A stretch of DNA of 64,000 nt from Planomonospora parontospora (GCA_014647935.1 BMQD01000005.1:1-64000), one strand, 5' to 3'; counted from the stretch's first letter, positions 9,447 to 17,696 are shown. The notes: a model not told the origin generated them from the letters alone. Numbers and translations are program-made.

Positions 9447-10433
9447 CTACTGCGAGGACCGGCCTCCCCCGTTGTCCTCGAGCAGTTCCCGGGTACGGCG
9501 CAGCAGAGCCTCCCGGACGTCGTCCGGGGAGAGGACCCGTAGCGGGGTACCGAGGCCGAGGAGGTACCGGGCGAGCTCGTCGGCGTCGTTGGCGCCGATT
9601 TCGACGATGGTGGCGTCGGGCCCGTCCGGGTGATGGGTGCCGATCGTCGGCGGGACCAGCCGCAGGGCCTGGTCCATGGGGTGCGGGAGCCGGACCCTCC
9701 CGTAGAGGGGGTACACGACGCTCGCGATGCCCCGGGAGACGAGGAGGGCCGGGTCGGGCGGGTCGGCGAGTTCGACCGGCTGTCCGGTCGGCTGCACTCG
9801 CACCACCCGGTCGGCCCGGAACGTCCGCCACTCGTCCCGGGCCACGTCCCGGGCGACGAAATACCAGCGGAGGCCCGTGCGCACCAGGCGGTAGGGGTCG
9901 ACGTCCCGGACACTGCCCTTGCCCGCGTGGTCGCGGTACGACAGACGGGTGCGCTCGCCACCGCGGCAGGCGGCGGCCAGCTCCAGCAGCACGCCGGGGG
10001 AGATCTGACGCCCCTCGGGCCGAGGGGTGTGGACGAAGGTGGCGTCCATCTCATCCAGCCGGTCCGCGATCCGGGGCGGCAGGACCTGCCGCAGTTTCAG
10101 CAGCGCCGACACCGCCGCCTGGTCGCTGCCGAGGACACCGCTGAGCGCGGCCTCGCGCAGTGCGACGGTCACGGCGAGCGCCTCCTCGTCGTCGAGGACC
10201 AACGGCGGCACCCGGGTACCCCCGCCGAGGCGGTAACCGCCCCAGGGCCCGGGGTCGGACTCGATGCAGTAGCCGAGGTCCCGCAACCGGGCGACGTCCC
10301 GCCGCACCGTGCGTCCGGTGACCGCCATCCGCTCGGCCAGTTCGTGGCAGGTCCAGGTCGGCCGTGCGGACAGCAGCGAGACCAGGCGCAGCAGGCGGGC
10401 GGAAGTGCTGATCACATCCACAGTGTTCCCCAT
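9447..10433 (-). CDS. WYL-domain transcriptional regulator (YafY/DeoR-type)
   Basis: 328 aa. An N-terminal winged helix (SARPTWTCHELAERMAVTGRTVRRDVARLRDLGY) is followed by the conserved GGYRLGGG turn. A central WYL domain shows DPYRLVRTGLRWYFVARD and WRTFRADRVVRVQ, and a C-terminal extension ends near VREALLRRTRELLE. WYL domains usually sense ligands or nucleic acids. The gene is divergent from a VOC-family gene. A 9-bp inverted repeat begins directly next to its ATG (10434), so autoregulation and control of the VOC gene are likely. Confidence 0.9.
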   Translation of the reverse strand: MGNTVDVISTSARLLRLVSLLSARPTWTCHELAERMAVTGRTVRRDVARLRDLGYCIESDPGPWGGYRLGGGTRVPPLVLDDEEALAVTVALREAALSGVLGSDQAAVSALLKLRQVLPPRIADRLDEMDATFVHTPRPEGRQISPGVLLELAAACRGGERTRLSYRDHAGKGSVRDVDPYRLVRTGLRWYFVARDVARDEWRTFRADRVVRVQPTGQPVELADPPDPALLVSRGIASVVYPLYGRVRLPHPMDQALRLVPPTIGTHHPDGPDATIVEIGANDADELARYLLGLGTPLRVLSPDDVREALLRRTRELLEDNGGGRSSQ

Positions 10434-10470
10434 GACCAGGACCGAACCTGTCCTGGTCCCGTCCTAGTGT
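10434..10470. promoter_or_regulatory. Operator between WYL regulator and VOC gene; leaderless VOC promoter
   Basis: Perfect inverted repeat GACCAGGAC (10434-10442) / GTCCTGGTC (10450-10458) with a 7-bp spacer. A -10-like TAGTGT lies at 10465-10470, which would start the transcript at or next to the VOC ATG (10478). Confidence 0.55.
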
Positions 10471-10477
10471 CCCTCCC

Positions 10478-10864
10478 ATGAGTACCGGAACCACGACCGC
10501 ACCGGCGATCCGTTTGCTGTCCATCGACTTCGACTGCCCGGACCCCGCCGAGCTGTCCCGTTTCTACGGCGAGGCCCTCGGCCTGCCCGTCGTCTACTCC
10601 AGCGACGACTTCGTCCTGCTCGGCCGGGAGGGTGCGCCGGGACTGGGTTTCATCCGGGTCGCCGACTACCGGCGTCCGACCTGGCCGGACCCTTCCCAGG
10701 GGAAGCAGGCGCACATGGAACTGGGCGTCGACGACCTGGAGGCGGCTCAGGCGCGGATGCTGGCCCTGGGCGCCGTGGAGCCCCCCGTCCAGCCGCACCC
10801 CGAGGAGCGGAGGGTCCTGCTGGACCCCGCCGGCCACCCGTTCTGCATCTCCACGCAGAGCTGA
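10478..10864 (+). CDS. VOC (glyoxalase-like) superfamily protein
   Basis: 128 aa. One vicinal-oxygen-chelate module with two beta-alpha-beta-beta-beta halves: RLLSIDFDCPDPAELSRFYGEALGLPV, then HMELGVDDLEAAQARMLALGA, ending LLDPAGHPFCI. Candidate metal ligands are the His of HMELGV and the Asp/Glu positions of the fold, so a metal-dependent enzyme or a binding (resistance-type) protein are both possible. The very short leader suggests a leaderless mRNA. It is controlled from the same region as the WYL regulator. Confidence 0.85.
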   Translation: MSTGTTTAPAIRLLSIDFDCPDPAELSRFYGEALGLPVVYSSDDFVLLGREGAPGLGFIRVADYRRPTWPDPSQGKQAHMELGVDDLEAAQARMLALGAVEPPVQPHPEERRVLLDPAGHPFCISTQS

Positions 10865-10987
10865 GCGTCACCGGCCGGCGACGACCACGGCCCGCCTCGC
10901 CCCCGCGTCCAAGGCTCTTCGGTTCCCGATGCTGAGGCCGTGGTCACGCAACCGGACACCCAGAGACAGTCACGCAGTCGGAAACGC

Positions 10988-11020
10988 AGAGACCCCCACC
11001 GGGAACCGGTGGGGGTCTCT
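10988..11020 (-). terminator. Hairpin downstream of tRNA-Thr
   Basis: Perfect 15-bp stem (10988-11002 with 11006-11020) and a GAA loop, 8 bp beyond the tRNA 3' end. It also lies 3' of the VOC gene and may serve both directions. There is no long T-tract. Confidence 0.65.
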
Positions 11021-11027
11021 GACCTGG

Positions 11028-11101
11028 AGCCGCCTTGGGGAATCGAACCCCAGACCCCTTCATTACGAGTGAAGTGCTCTGGCCGACTGAGCTAAGGCGG
11101 C
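11028..11101 (-). tRNA. tRNA-Thr(CGT)
   Basis: Full cloverleaf on the minus strand. The acceptor pair GCCGCCT/AGGCGGC has discriminator T. The D arm reads AGCTCAGTCGGCCAGAGC, the anticodon loop CTCGTAA gives anticodon CGT (11065-11067), and the T arm contains GGTTCGATTCC. CCA is not encoded. Confidence 0.95.
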
Positions 11102-11245
11102 GTGCCACGCGTGTGCCGCATGGCTTACGGAAGTCTACACGGTCCCGGAGGGTCCCCGCGCCTCCGGATCACCCGATCAGGACACGACCGCTCCCGGCGA
11201 GGGCCGCCCTGTCCCCCTGGAACCGATTGCTCCGATAATTACACG

Positions 11246-11779
11246 ATGATCCGCCTCCGGCTCTCCCTCCTGCTCGTCGTTCCCCTGATCACAGCGCTGT
11301 CAGGTTGCGGCTTCATGGCCGACCGCCTGATCTCCAAGGCCTCCGGCAAGGAGGTCATCCGCGCGGTCGGTGAGTCGATGGAGCCCACGATCAAGAAGAA
11401 CAGCCTGGTGACCGTCAGGACGGTCCACGGCGGCTACGCGCCGAAGGTCGGGGACGTCGTCGTCTTCGACGCGGCCCAGTGGGGGATCGAAGGCTGGATC
11501 CTCCAGCGCGTCATCGGTGTCCCGGGAAGCTTCGTCCAGTGCTGCGACGCGGACGGGCGGCAGCTGCTGAACGGCAGCCCCCTCGAAGAGCGCTACCTGC
11601 CCGCGGATGTCCACCAGCACCCTTTCGGCCCGGTGACGGTCCCCGCCGGACGGCTGTGGATCGAGGGCGACAACCGCAGGGTCTCCCTCGATTCGAGGTC
11701 GCACCTCGACGCTCCCGGAGGCGGCACCATCGCGGTGTCCGACGTCATCGGAGTCGTCGAACTGGAAGCCCCCGAGTAG
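11246..11779 (+). CDS. Signal peptidase I (S26)-like lipoprotein, catalytic Lys replaced by Gln
   Basis: 177 aa. The N-terminus is a lipoprotein signal with lipobox L18-S19-G20-C21. S26-type boxes follow: GESMEPTI with the candidate Ser nucleophile at S44, GDVVVF, RVIGVPGS and GDNRRVSLDSR. At the position where type I signal peptidases have the general-base Lys (KRVIG) this protein has Q87 (ILQRVIG). It may therefore be inactive, use another base, or have a different role. The -10-like GATAAT (11234-11239) would start the mRNA at the ATG (leaderless). It stands alone next to tRNA-Thr. Confidence 0.7.
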   Translation: MIRLRLSLLLVVPLITALSGCGFMADRLISKASGKEVIRAVGESMEPTIKKNSLVTVRTVHGGYAPKVGDVVVFDAAQWGIEGWILQRVIGVPGSFVQCCDADGRQLLNGSPLEERYLPADVHQHPFGPVTVPAGRLWIEGDNRRVSLDSRSHLDAPGGGTIAVSDVIGVVELEAPE

Positions 11780-11820
11780 GAGCCCGCCGCGAAACCCTCG
11801 ACGGGGGGTGGACCGGAGCC

Positions 11821-12597
11821 TCAGCCGGAGGCCGGTCCGGCCGGGACGAGTTCCTTCAGGACGCCGTCCGCTCCGAGTTCGAGGACCGCCACCGTGTCCG
11901 CCGGGGCGGTGCCGTGCCGCACCTGGGACAGGCAGACCACGTCCGTCGCGCCGATCCGCTCCCGGTACGGCACGTGCATGTGGCCGCAGACGTGCACCTG
12001 CGGGTTGAGCGCGTCGGTCAGCATGCGGATGCGGTCGCAGCCCACGGCCGTCTTGCCGTGGTGGCGGTAGGCCAGGCCGACCGGCCAGTCGTGGGTGATC
12101 AGCAGGTCGATCCGCCGGCCGCGCGCCTGGCGGAGCAGGTGGTCGACGTGCGGCCGGGTGAAGTAGCCGTACTCCTTCAGCCGCTCCGGGGTGATCGCGG
12201 GCGGCTCCGCGGGCTCGCTGAAGTGCCTCGAGTAGATCCCGGACAGGAACGCGACCCGGAGCCCGCCGATCTCCGTCACGCCGGAGCGCCCCAGGAAGTG
12301 GAAGCCGGGCGCCCACTCGCCGGGGCCGTGCTCGTCGAGCGCCGGCCAGGGCTCGTGGTTGCCGCCGATGAAGTACAGCGGGGCGCTCATCACCTGCAGG
12401 CCGGCGGCGAACCGGGGGAAGTCCCCGACCTTGCGGTACTTGGCGGGACCGGCCACGCCCAGGCTCTCGGCCTCGTCGCGGTTCGGCTCGGCGTCCCCGA
12501 CGCTGAAGACGGCGTCCACGGGACCCGCGTGCCGCCGGATCATCGCGTCGGCCAGGGTGAAGTCGGCGTGGATGTCTCCGATGACCGCGAATCTCAT
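11821..12597 (-). CDS. Calcineurin-like metallophosphoesterase
   Basis: 258 aa from the ATG at 12597 (MRFAVIGDIHADF); an in-frame ATG lies at 12609. All metal-binding motifs of the family are present in order: GDIHAD, GDAEPN, GGNHEP, ITHDWPVG and GHMHVPYRE. The protein is cytoplasmic, with no signal or TM. The GNHEPW and THDWPVG forms resemble the Dbr1/MPP-like branch, but the substrate is not predictable. It is convergent with the signal-peptidase-like gene and followed upstream by PSP1 on the same strand. Confidence 0.88.
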   Translation of the reverse strand: MRFAVIGDIHADFTLADAMIRRHAGPVDAVFSVGDAEPNRDEAESLGVAGPAKYRKVGDFPRFAAGLQVMSAPLYFIGGNHEPWPALDEHGPGEWAPGFHFLGRSGVTEIGGLRVAFLSGIYSRHFSEPAEPPAITPERLKEYGYFTRPHVDHLLRQARGRRIDLLITHDWPVGLAYRHHGKTAVGCDRIRMLTDALNPQVHVCGHMHVPYRERIGATDVVCLSQVRHGTAPADTVAVLELGADGVLKELVPAGPASG

Positions 12598-12759
12598 GGG
12601 CCGAAGCATGACGAGCCGCCGTTCCCACGGGCAACCGGATTTAGCTTTGTATGGCGCCCAGCCCTCCTGCGATCCGCCGTTCCACACCCTCGTCGAGATT
12701 GCTCGAAACGCGGTTTCAGCGTCCTGGATCCAACGACAAGTGCATGATCGAAAGAGGCG

Positions 12760-13617
12760 TCAGCTTTCCGGATCGGCCTCCGCGACCGCGACCGCTCCGC
12801 CGTACATCGTGTCGTGCTGCTTGCGCGGCGAGCAGACCGAGGCGGAGGGGCAGGCGCAGCGGCGCCCGCCGTCGTCCAGGCGGACGACGACCGAGTCGGA
12901 GGGGACGTTGCGCCCCACCACGGTCCCCGAGCCCTCCGGCGTGTCGACCTTCAGACCGAGCCGGGGCATCCTGGTGTGCGCCTCGGTGTAGAGCGGGTGC
13001 TCGTACTTCAGGCAGCACATCAGCCGTCCGCAGGCCCCCGCGATGCGCAGCGGGTTGACCGGCAGGTCCTGGTCCTTGGCCATCCGGACGGAGACCGGCT
13101 CGAAGTCCTTGAGGAAGGTCGCGCAGCACAGGTCGCGCCCGCAGGGGCCGATGCCGCCTTGGAGCCGGGCCTCGTCGCGGGGCCCGATCTGGCGGAGCTC
13201 CACCCGGGCCCGGAGGTTGCGGGCCAGGTCGCGGACGAGCGCGCGGAAGTCGACGCGGTGCGGGGCGGAGAAGTAGACCGTGTAGACGCCGGTCGAGTCG
13301 AGGTAGTCGACGCCGACGACCTTCATCGGCAGCTCGTGCCGCTTGATCAGACGCTTGGAGACGCTCCGGGCCTCGGCGCGGCGGCGCTTGTTGGCCTCGT
13401 CGCGGGCGAGGTGCTCCTCGGTCGCGATCCCTTCGCAGACCGGCAGGCCGCCGACGTCCTCACTCGTCCACTGCGGCGCCCACACGCACTCGGCCACCTC
13501 CGGCCCGGCCTCGGTGGGCACGAGCACCTTGTCGCCGACCTTGGGGCTGTGCCCGCCGGGATCGAGGTAGTACAGCCGACCGTAACGGGTGAAGCTCACA
13601 GCCATGATCATGCTCAT
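12760..13617 (-). CDS. PSP1 C-terminal domain protein (RicT/YaaT-like)
   Basis: 285 aa. The conserved start MAVSFTRYGRLYYLDPG lies a few residues in (an ATG at 13602 is an alternative start). The PSP1 region (about 60-230) holds the paired cysteine motifs CGRDLCC and CGRLMCC, as in Bacillus RicT/YaaT, which with partners binds Fe-S clusters and affects RNA processing. In high-GC actinobacteria it commonly lies near holB and topA, as here (4 kb away). A Cys-containing tail (RRCACPSASVCSPRKQ) is also present. The role in actinomycetes is not settled. Confidence 0.88.
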   Translation of the reverse strand: MSMIMAVSFTRYGRLYYLDPGGHSPKVGDKVLVPTEAGPEVAECVWAPQWTSEDVGGLPVCEGIATEEHLARDEANKRRRAEARSVSKRLIKRHELPMKVVGVDYLDSTGVYTVYFSAPHRVDFRALVRDLARNLRARVELRQIGPRDEARLQGGIGPCGRDLCCATFLKDFEPVSVRMAKDQDLPVNPLRIAGACGRLMCCLKYEHPLYTEAHTRMPRLGLKVDTPEGSGTVVGRNVPSDSVVVRLDDGGRRCACPSASVCSPRKQHDTMYGGAVAVAEADPES

Positions 13618-13851
13618 GCGACTCCCGGATCCACGCTCGGAGTACGGCTACCGCCCACCCTACGCGCCCCCGCCGTCCCGGTGGGATAACACGCAATCCG
13701 GGACGGTCCACAGCGAACCGCCTCCCGGACGGCGAGGAGGGCTCGCAGTCGGGCACCACCGGCGACGCAGGGTCCGGAGACGGCCCCCGCACCCGCCGGA
13801 AGCCGCCGCTCGTCCTCGGCCCCGCCGCTCCGAGGACGGCACTCGACGGAA

Positions 13852-13886
13852 GGGGCGGTCGTCCACAGGGTGTGGACGACCGCCCC
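13852..13886 (-). terminator. Strong hairpin after the sigma/FtsX-like gene pair
   Basis: Perfect 16-bp stem (13852-13867 / 13871-13886) with a GGG loop, starting 3 bp beyond the stop of the gene at 13890. It lies in the 272-bp gap before PSP1, which otherwise holds nothing recognisable. Confidence 0.75.
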
Positions 13887-13889
13887 CGG

Positions 13890-14714
13890 TCAGCACTCCT
13901 CCCTGTGGAGCAGGCAGAACGAGTCGAAGACGTTGGAGATGCCGGGGAGTCCTGCCACGGCCTTCCTCACCTTCTCCGACATCCGGCGGTCGGCGGGATC
14001 CACGATCCACACCCGGAAGGACTCCGGCAGGTCCTCCATCCGAATCGCGCTGAGCAGCACCGTGTTCTCCCGGTTCTCCGCCGTGAACTTCGCGTAGGCC
14101 GTGCGCATGTCCTCGAAGACGACGGCCTCCACCTCCGGGAGCGCGTCGAGCGTCCGCCGGATCTCCTCCTTGCCGGTCTCCGTCACCTCGTCGCCCGCAC
14201 ACTGCGGGAAGGGATCATGGGCCTTGCAGAGGAAGACCGAGATATGCGCCATGCCGGTCCGTTCGGGAGCGGCCCCGGCCATGGCCATGGCGATGATGTG
14301 CTCCTTCGTCAGCTCGGGGCCGGTCGGGCCCGGCAGCGCCACCCGCGCGGCCGTGAAGGTCGCGACGGTCACCGCGGCAGCCGTCGCGACCGCGGCGAGC
14401 AGCACGGGGATCCCGGCCCGGCGGCGAGCCGGGACGACGAGTGACGACGGGATCCGGATCCGGCGACGGGCCGGGGCGGCGGGCAACGGGCGGACCTCGG
14501 AGGCGGTCACGGCGGCCCCTGCCAGGGCGTCGCGCAGGCGCTCCTCCACAACGGACATCGAACCCTCCTCGGACTTGCGGTCTCCAGTGACGGACGTCGA
14601 GCCCTCCTCGGACGGGTGATCTCCAATGGCGGCCGCCGGATCCTGCTCGAAGGCACGGTTTCCGGCGGCGGACGCCGGGCCCCACTCGGACGGACGGTCT
14701 CCGGTGGCGGTCAT
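13890..14714 (-). CDS. Membrane protein with FtsX-type extracellular domain, in the anti-sigma position
   Basis: 274 aa from the ATG at 14714, which overlaps the sigma stop by ATGA. Residues 1-52 are imperfect repeats (TGDRPSE, IGDHPSEEGS, TGDRKSEEGS). An internal ATG (M53, 14558) has an excellent GAGGAGGG site, so two start points are possible. Residues 53-100 form a short cytoplasmic helix and basic stretch, and 102-124 a TM. About 156-265 resembles the FtsX extracellular domain (MAHISVFLCKAHDPF, AVVFEDMRTAYAKF, ESFRVWIVDP, LPGISNVFDS). Pairing with a sigma gene suggests a membrane anti-sigma factor with an FtsX-ECD-like sensor (inference). Confidence 0.7.
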   Translation of the reverse strand: MTATGDRPSEWGPASAAGNRAFEQDPAAAIGDHPSEEGSTSVTGDRKSEEGSMSVVEERLRDALAGAAVTASEVRPLPAAPARRRIRIPSSLVVPARRRAGIPVLLAAVATAAAVTVATFTAARVALPGPTGPELTKEHIIAMAMAGAAPERTGMAHISVFLCKAHDPFPQCAGDEVTETGKEEIRRTLDALPEVEAVVFEDMRTAYAKFTAENRENTVLLSAIRMEDLPESFRVWIVDPADRRMSEKVRKAVAGLPGISNVFDSFCLLHREEC

Positions 14715-15265
14715 GATTCCTCCCCGAGCTTGCGGGCGAGCGCGGCCAGGCCGCGGGCGAGGGTGGACCGGGCGGTGCTCGCACCGACCCCCATGGTCTC
14801 GGCGATCTCCAGGTCCGACAGGTCGAGGTAGTAGCGGAGCACCAGCGCCTCCCGCTGCCTGCCGGGCAGGTCGCGCAGGGCGACGAGCACCTCCCGGCGC
14901 TCCTCGCCGAGCAGCGCGGCGTGCTCGGCGGACCAGACCGGCGGCTCGTACGGCACGGCCCGACGGAACGCGACCGCCCGGCGGCGCAGCACGGAGCGGG
15001 CCCCGTTCAGCACGGCCGAGCGGATGTAGGTCAGCGCCCTGTCCGGGTCACGCAGGCGGCGCCACCCGGCGTGGGTCCGGGTGAACGCCTCCTGGACGAC
15101 GTCCTCGGCCGTGGCCTGGTCGCCCACCATGAGCAGCGCCAGCCTTACCAGCCCGAGGTGGTGCTCGGCGAACAGCCCCGCGACGTCGACGCGGTCCCTG
15201 GCCAGCGGTTCCCCGTGGGAGAGCAGCTCTATCTCGGGTTCCGGGGTCGTCCCCGACAATGACAT
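14711..15265 (-). CDS. RNA polymerase sigma factor, ECF (SigE/SigM-like actinobacterial family)
   Basis: 184 aa from the ATG at 15265 (a GTG lies at 15271; the weak ribosome site leaves this open). Region 2 reads LFAEHHLGLVRLALLMVGDQATAEDVVQEAFTR, a linker follows, and region 4 reads LRDLPGRQREALVLRYYLDLSDLEIAETMGVGASTARSTLARGL. Its stop overlaps the start of the FtsX-ECD membrane gene, so the two are co-translated. Direct repeats (15333-15545) fill the upstream gap, so the promoter is unclear. Confidence 0.9.
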   Translation of the reverse strand: MSLSGTTPEPEIELLSHGEPLARDRVDVAGLFAEHHLGLVRLALLMVGDQATAEDVVQEAFTRTHAGWRRLRDPDRALTYIRSAVLNGARSVLRRRAVAFRRAVPYEPPVWSAEHAALLGEERREVLVALRDLPGRQREALVLRYYLDLSDLEIAETMGVGASTARSTLARGLAALARKLGEES

Positions 15266-15332
15266 GGTCACGTCACAGAGACGCCGGACCGGCCCGTCTG
15301 CTGCTCCGCCCACCGGAATTCCCCGAATCTCC

Positions 15333-15450
15333 GCCCACCGGACGCCGCCGGACCCCGCCCGCCTCCGGCCGATCCGCCTCGCACGAACCCGGCCCACCGG
15401 ACGCCGCCGGACCCCGCCCGCCTCCGGTCGATCCGCCTCGCACGAACCCG
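15333..15450. repeat. 59-bp tandem duplication
   Basis: Two head-to-tail copies (15333-15391 and 15392-15450) differ at one base. They are non-coding as far as I can see and lie between the sigma factor start and the GT4 gene end (gap 15266-15550). Confidence 0.9.
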
Positions 15451-15496
15451 GCCCGCCGCCCGGATCCGCCGATCCGCCCCACACCGGTCCAGCTCA

Positions 15497-15545
15497 CCGG
15501 CCCGGCTTCACCGGCTCAACCCGCCGGCCCGGCTTCACCGGCTCA
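15497..15545. repeat. 22-bp direct repeat
   Basis: An identical 22-bp unit (starts CCGGCCCGGC, ends ACCGGCTCA) occurs at 15497-15518 and 15524-15545, just beyond the stop of the GT4 gene at 15551. Confidence 0.85.
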
Positions 15546-15550
15546 CCGCC

Positions 15551-16705
15551 TCAGCCCGCCAGCTCCGCGAAGGTCTCCTCCCAGCGGTCCGCGATCATGG
15601 TGATGTCGTAGCCGCGGGCCGTCTCCAGGGCGTTGGCGGCCATCCGGCGGCGGCCCTCCTCGTCCTCGATCATCGCCAGCAGCCCTTCGGCGAGGGCGTC
15701 GACGTCGTCAGGCGGGACGAGCAGCCCGTCGCGGCCGGGGGTGATGATCTCCCTCGGCCCCCGGGGGCAGTCGAAGCTGACCACCGGCACCCCGCACGCG
15801 AACGCCTCGATGATGGTCATGCCGAAGCCCTCGAAACGGGAGCTGACCGCGTGGATCGAGGCCTTGGCCAGCTCGCCTTCGATGTCGCCGGTCGGCCCCA
15901 TGAAGGCGACGTTGTTGTGCAGGCGCAGCTTCACGGCCAGCCTAACCAGCTTGTCGGAGACCCGGCCCTCGCCGTAGATCCGCAGCCGCCAGTCCGGCCG
16001 GACCTCGACGACTCTGGCGAACGCCTTCAGCAGCCGGTCGTAGCCCTTGACCGGCACCAGCCGCCCGGCGGCCAGCACGATCCGGTTCTCCTGCCGGGAG
16101 CGCGGGCGCGGCCCGCCGGCCAGCCCGTTGCCGATGGTGAACACCCCGGTCCGCGACCCGCCGAGCATGGCCCGGTAGTCCCGCTCGTCGGCCTCGGTGA
16201 GGGTGACGACCGCGTCCAGCTCCGGGTACCACCGCCGGATCTCCTCGAACAGACCGGGCTTGTGGGCCTCGAAGTGCAGGTGCTCCTGGGCGATCTTGAC
16301 GACCCGGCGGCGCGCGAAGCGGGCGGCCATGATGTTGAGCCCGGCCCGCGTGGTCACCAGCACGTCGGTGCGGAGCCGGCGCAGCTCCCGCCGGAGCACC
16401 TCGTCGCTCCAGGCGCTGAAGGAGGTGTAGGCGCGCTCCTCCGGGTGGACCAGCGCGCTGGGCTCCCCGCTCAGCCGCTCCGCCCTCCTCGCGTACGGCC
16501 AGCGGACCCTGGCCCCCTCCCGCAGGTCCACCAGCGCGCGGAGCCGGACCTCCGGCCCCAGCGGGAGGAACGGCTCGTCGGCGTGCCGGAAGACGCTGAT
16601 CACCTCGACGTCGTGCCGGGCGGACAGCTCGGTGGCCAGGTCGAAGGTGGCGCGGATCGTGCCGCCCATGCCGTAGGCGTTGAGGATCAGGAACGAGACC
16701 TTCAC
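15551..16705 (-). CDS. GT4-family glycosyltransferase
   Basis: 384 aa GT-B fold protein. The N-terminal acceptor domain starts MKVSFLILNAYGMGGTIRA with the Gly-rich loop. The C-terminal donor domain has VLAAGRLVPVKGYDRLLKAF, then SRFEGFGMTIIEAFACGVPVVSFDCPRGPREII, the EX7E-type motif, and GRDGLLVPPDD. These fit retaining glycosyltransferases of the TagE/poly(glycerol-phosphate) glucosyltransferase type. The ATG overlaps the stop of the upstream gene by 4 bp. The pair probably acts in cell-wall glycan or teichoic-acid synthesis, but the acceptor is unknown. Confidence 0.88.
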   Translation of the reverse strand: MKVSFLILNAYGMGGTIRATFDLATELSARHDVEVISVFRHADEPFLPLGPEVRLRALVDLREGARVRWPYARRAERLSGEPSALVHPEERAYTSFSAWSDEVLRRELRRLRTDVLVTTRAGLNIMAARFARRRVVKIAQEHLHFEAHKPGLFEEIRRWYPELDAVVTLTEADERDYRAMLGGSRTGVFTIGNGLAGGPRPRSRQENRIVLAAGRLVPVKGYDRLLKAFARVVEVRPDWRLRIYGEGRVSDKLVRLAVKLRLHNNVAFMGPTGDIEGELAKASIHAVSSRFEGFGMTIIEAFACGVPVVSFDCPRGPREIITPGRDGLLVPPDDVDALAEGLLAMIEDEEGRRRMAANALETARGYDITMIADRWEETFAELAG

Positions 16706-17457
16706 TCGCCCTCCCCCTCCTCCACCGTGCAGGCGACGGCCAGCGCGTCGGTGTCGGTGAAGTACGGCCGGACCCGCACCCGGTCCACGTGCTGCGCGGG
16801 GAAGCGCACCTTCTCCTTCTTGCCCGGGACGTCGTCGAGCCGGGCGGCCAGCGCCAGCCGTACCTCTCCGACCTGCACGAACAGGTCCCAGAAGACCCTC
16901 CGCCTGGTCTGTCCCGCGACCATCGGCCCGATCCGGAGGATGCCGGTGAAGCGCCGCCCGGAGAACGCGGCGCCGCCGTCCGTCTCCGGCCCTTTCCTGG
17001 CCGCGGCCACGAGCCGGACCGGGCCGACGGGCGGCTCACCGTAGGCGAGGACCCCCTCGACCTCGATCGTCCCGTCCCCCGGATCGACCCGGGTCACCTC
17101 GACGTACGGCCGGACCTCGCGCACCATCAGCGCCAGGGTCCCCGCGGGGGTCCGGAACGCCCGGATCTCCCTGTCCCGCGGCCTCGCGGCGTACGCGACC
17201 ATCCCGTCGAGCGAGAACCCCGGGTCGTCGGTGGCGATGGGCGCGCCGTGCTTCGACACCGTCCACATCCCCGCGGCGAGTCCGGTCAGATCGGTGCCGG
17301 ACCGTTCCTCCCCGGTCTCCGCGTGCCGCAGGACGATCTCCCCGTCGTCCGGTTCCGGCCACTCGATCCTCAACCTGTCCTCGTCGTCCACCCGGCTCGT
17401 GACCGCCCGCCCCACCCCGGACGGAACCACCTCGCGACGCGCTCCCATGCCGACCAA
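16702..17457 (-). CDS. Conserved hypothetical beta-rich protein coupled to a glycosyltransferase
   Basis: 251 aa, no signal peptide or TM. It is composed of beta-strand-like stretches (DRLRIEWPEPDDGEIVLRHA, GTLALMVREVRPYVEVTRV, GTIEVEGVLAY, RRRVFWDLFVQVGEVRLALAARLDD). The style matches Ig-like accessory domains found in large actinobacterial wall-polymer transferases. Overlap with the GT4 gene (ATGA) implies the two proteins are made together. No catalytic motif is visible. The AT-rich upstream region (17490-17590) has a TATAAA-like -10 on the minus strand. Confidence 0.55.
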   Translation of the reverse strand: MVGMGARREVVPSGVGRAVTSRVDDEDRLRIEWPEPDDGEIVLRHAETGEERSGTDLTGLAAGMWTVSKHGAPIATDDPGFSLDGMVAYAARPRDREIRAFRTPAGTLALMVREVRPYVEVTRVDPGDGTIEVEGVLAYGEPPVGPVRLVAAARKGPETDGGAAFSGRRFTGILRIGPMVAGQTRRRVFWDLFVQVGEVRLALAARLDDVPGKKEKVRFPAQHVDRVRVRPYFTDTDALAVACTVEEGEGE

Positions 17458-17612
17458 CAGCCCCCTGGCCCTCTCCGCTCATCCCCGTAGAGCAGGACAC
17501 GCTTTGGATGATTTATAACGAATCCGTTTAGTTTTGCTGGGATTCTAACGATCTCTTCCTGAGCTTTGAGGGTGGTTAACCCGAATTGGTTCCATTTACC
17601 GGGAAAACACGA

Positions 17613-17644
17613 AAAGGGACCGTCCGGTAACGGACGGTCCCTTT
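17613..17644 (-). terminator. Intrinsic terminator after holB
   Basis: Perfect 14-bp stem AAAGGGACCGTCCG / CGGACGGTCCCTTT with a GTAA loop. On the minus strand it is followed by T-rich sequence (CGTGTTTTCC). It lies 50 bp past the holB stop. Confidence 0.85.
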
Positions 17645-17696
17645 CCTGATAGGTATTCAGCAGATGAGAGGGCCCTGCGGGCGGGCCTGGAGACCC

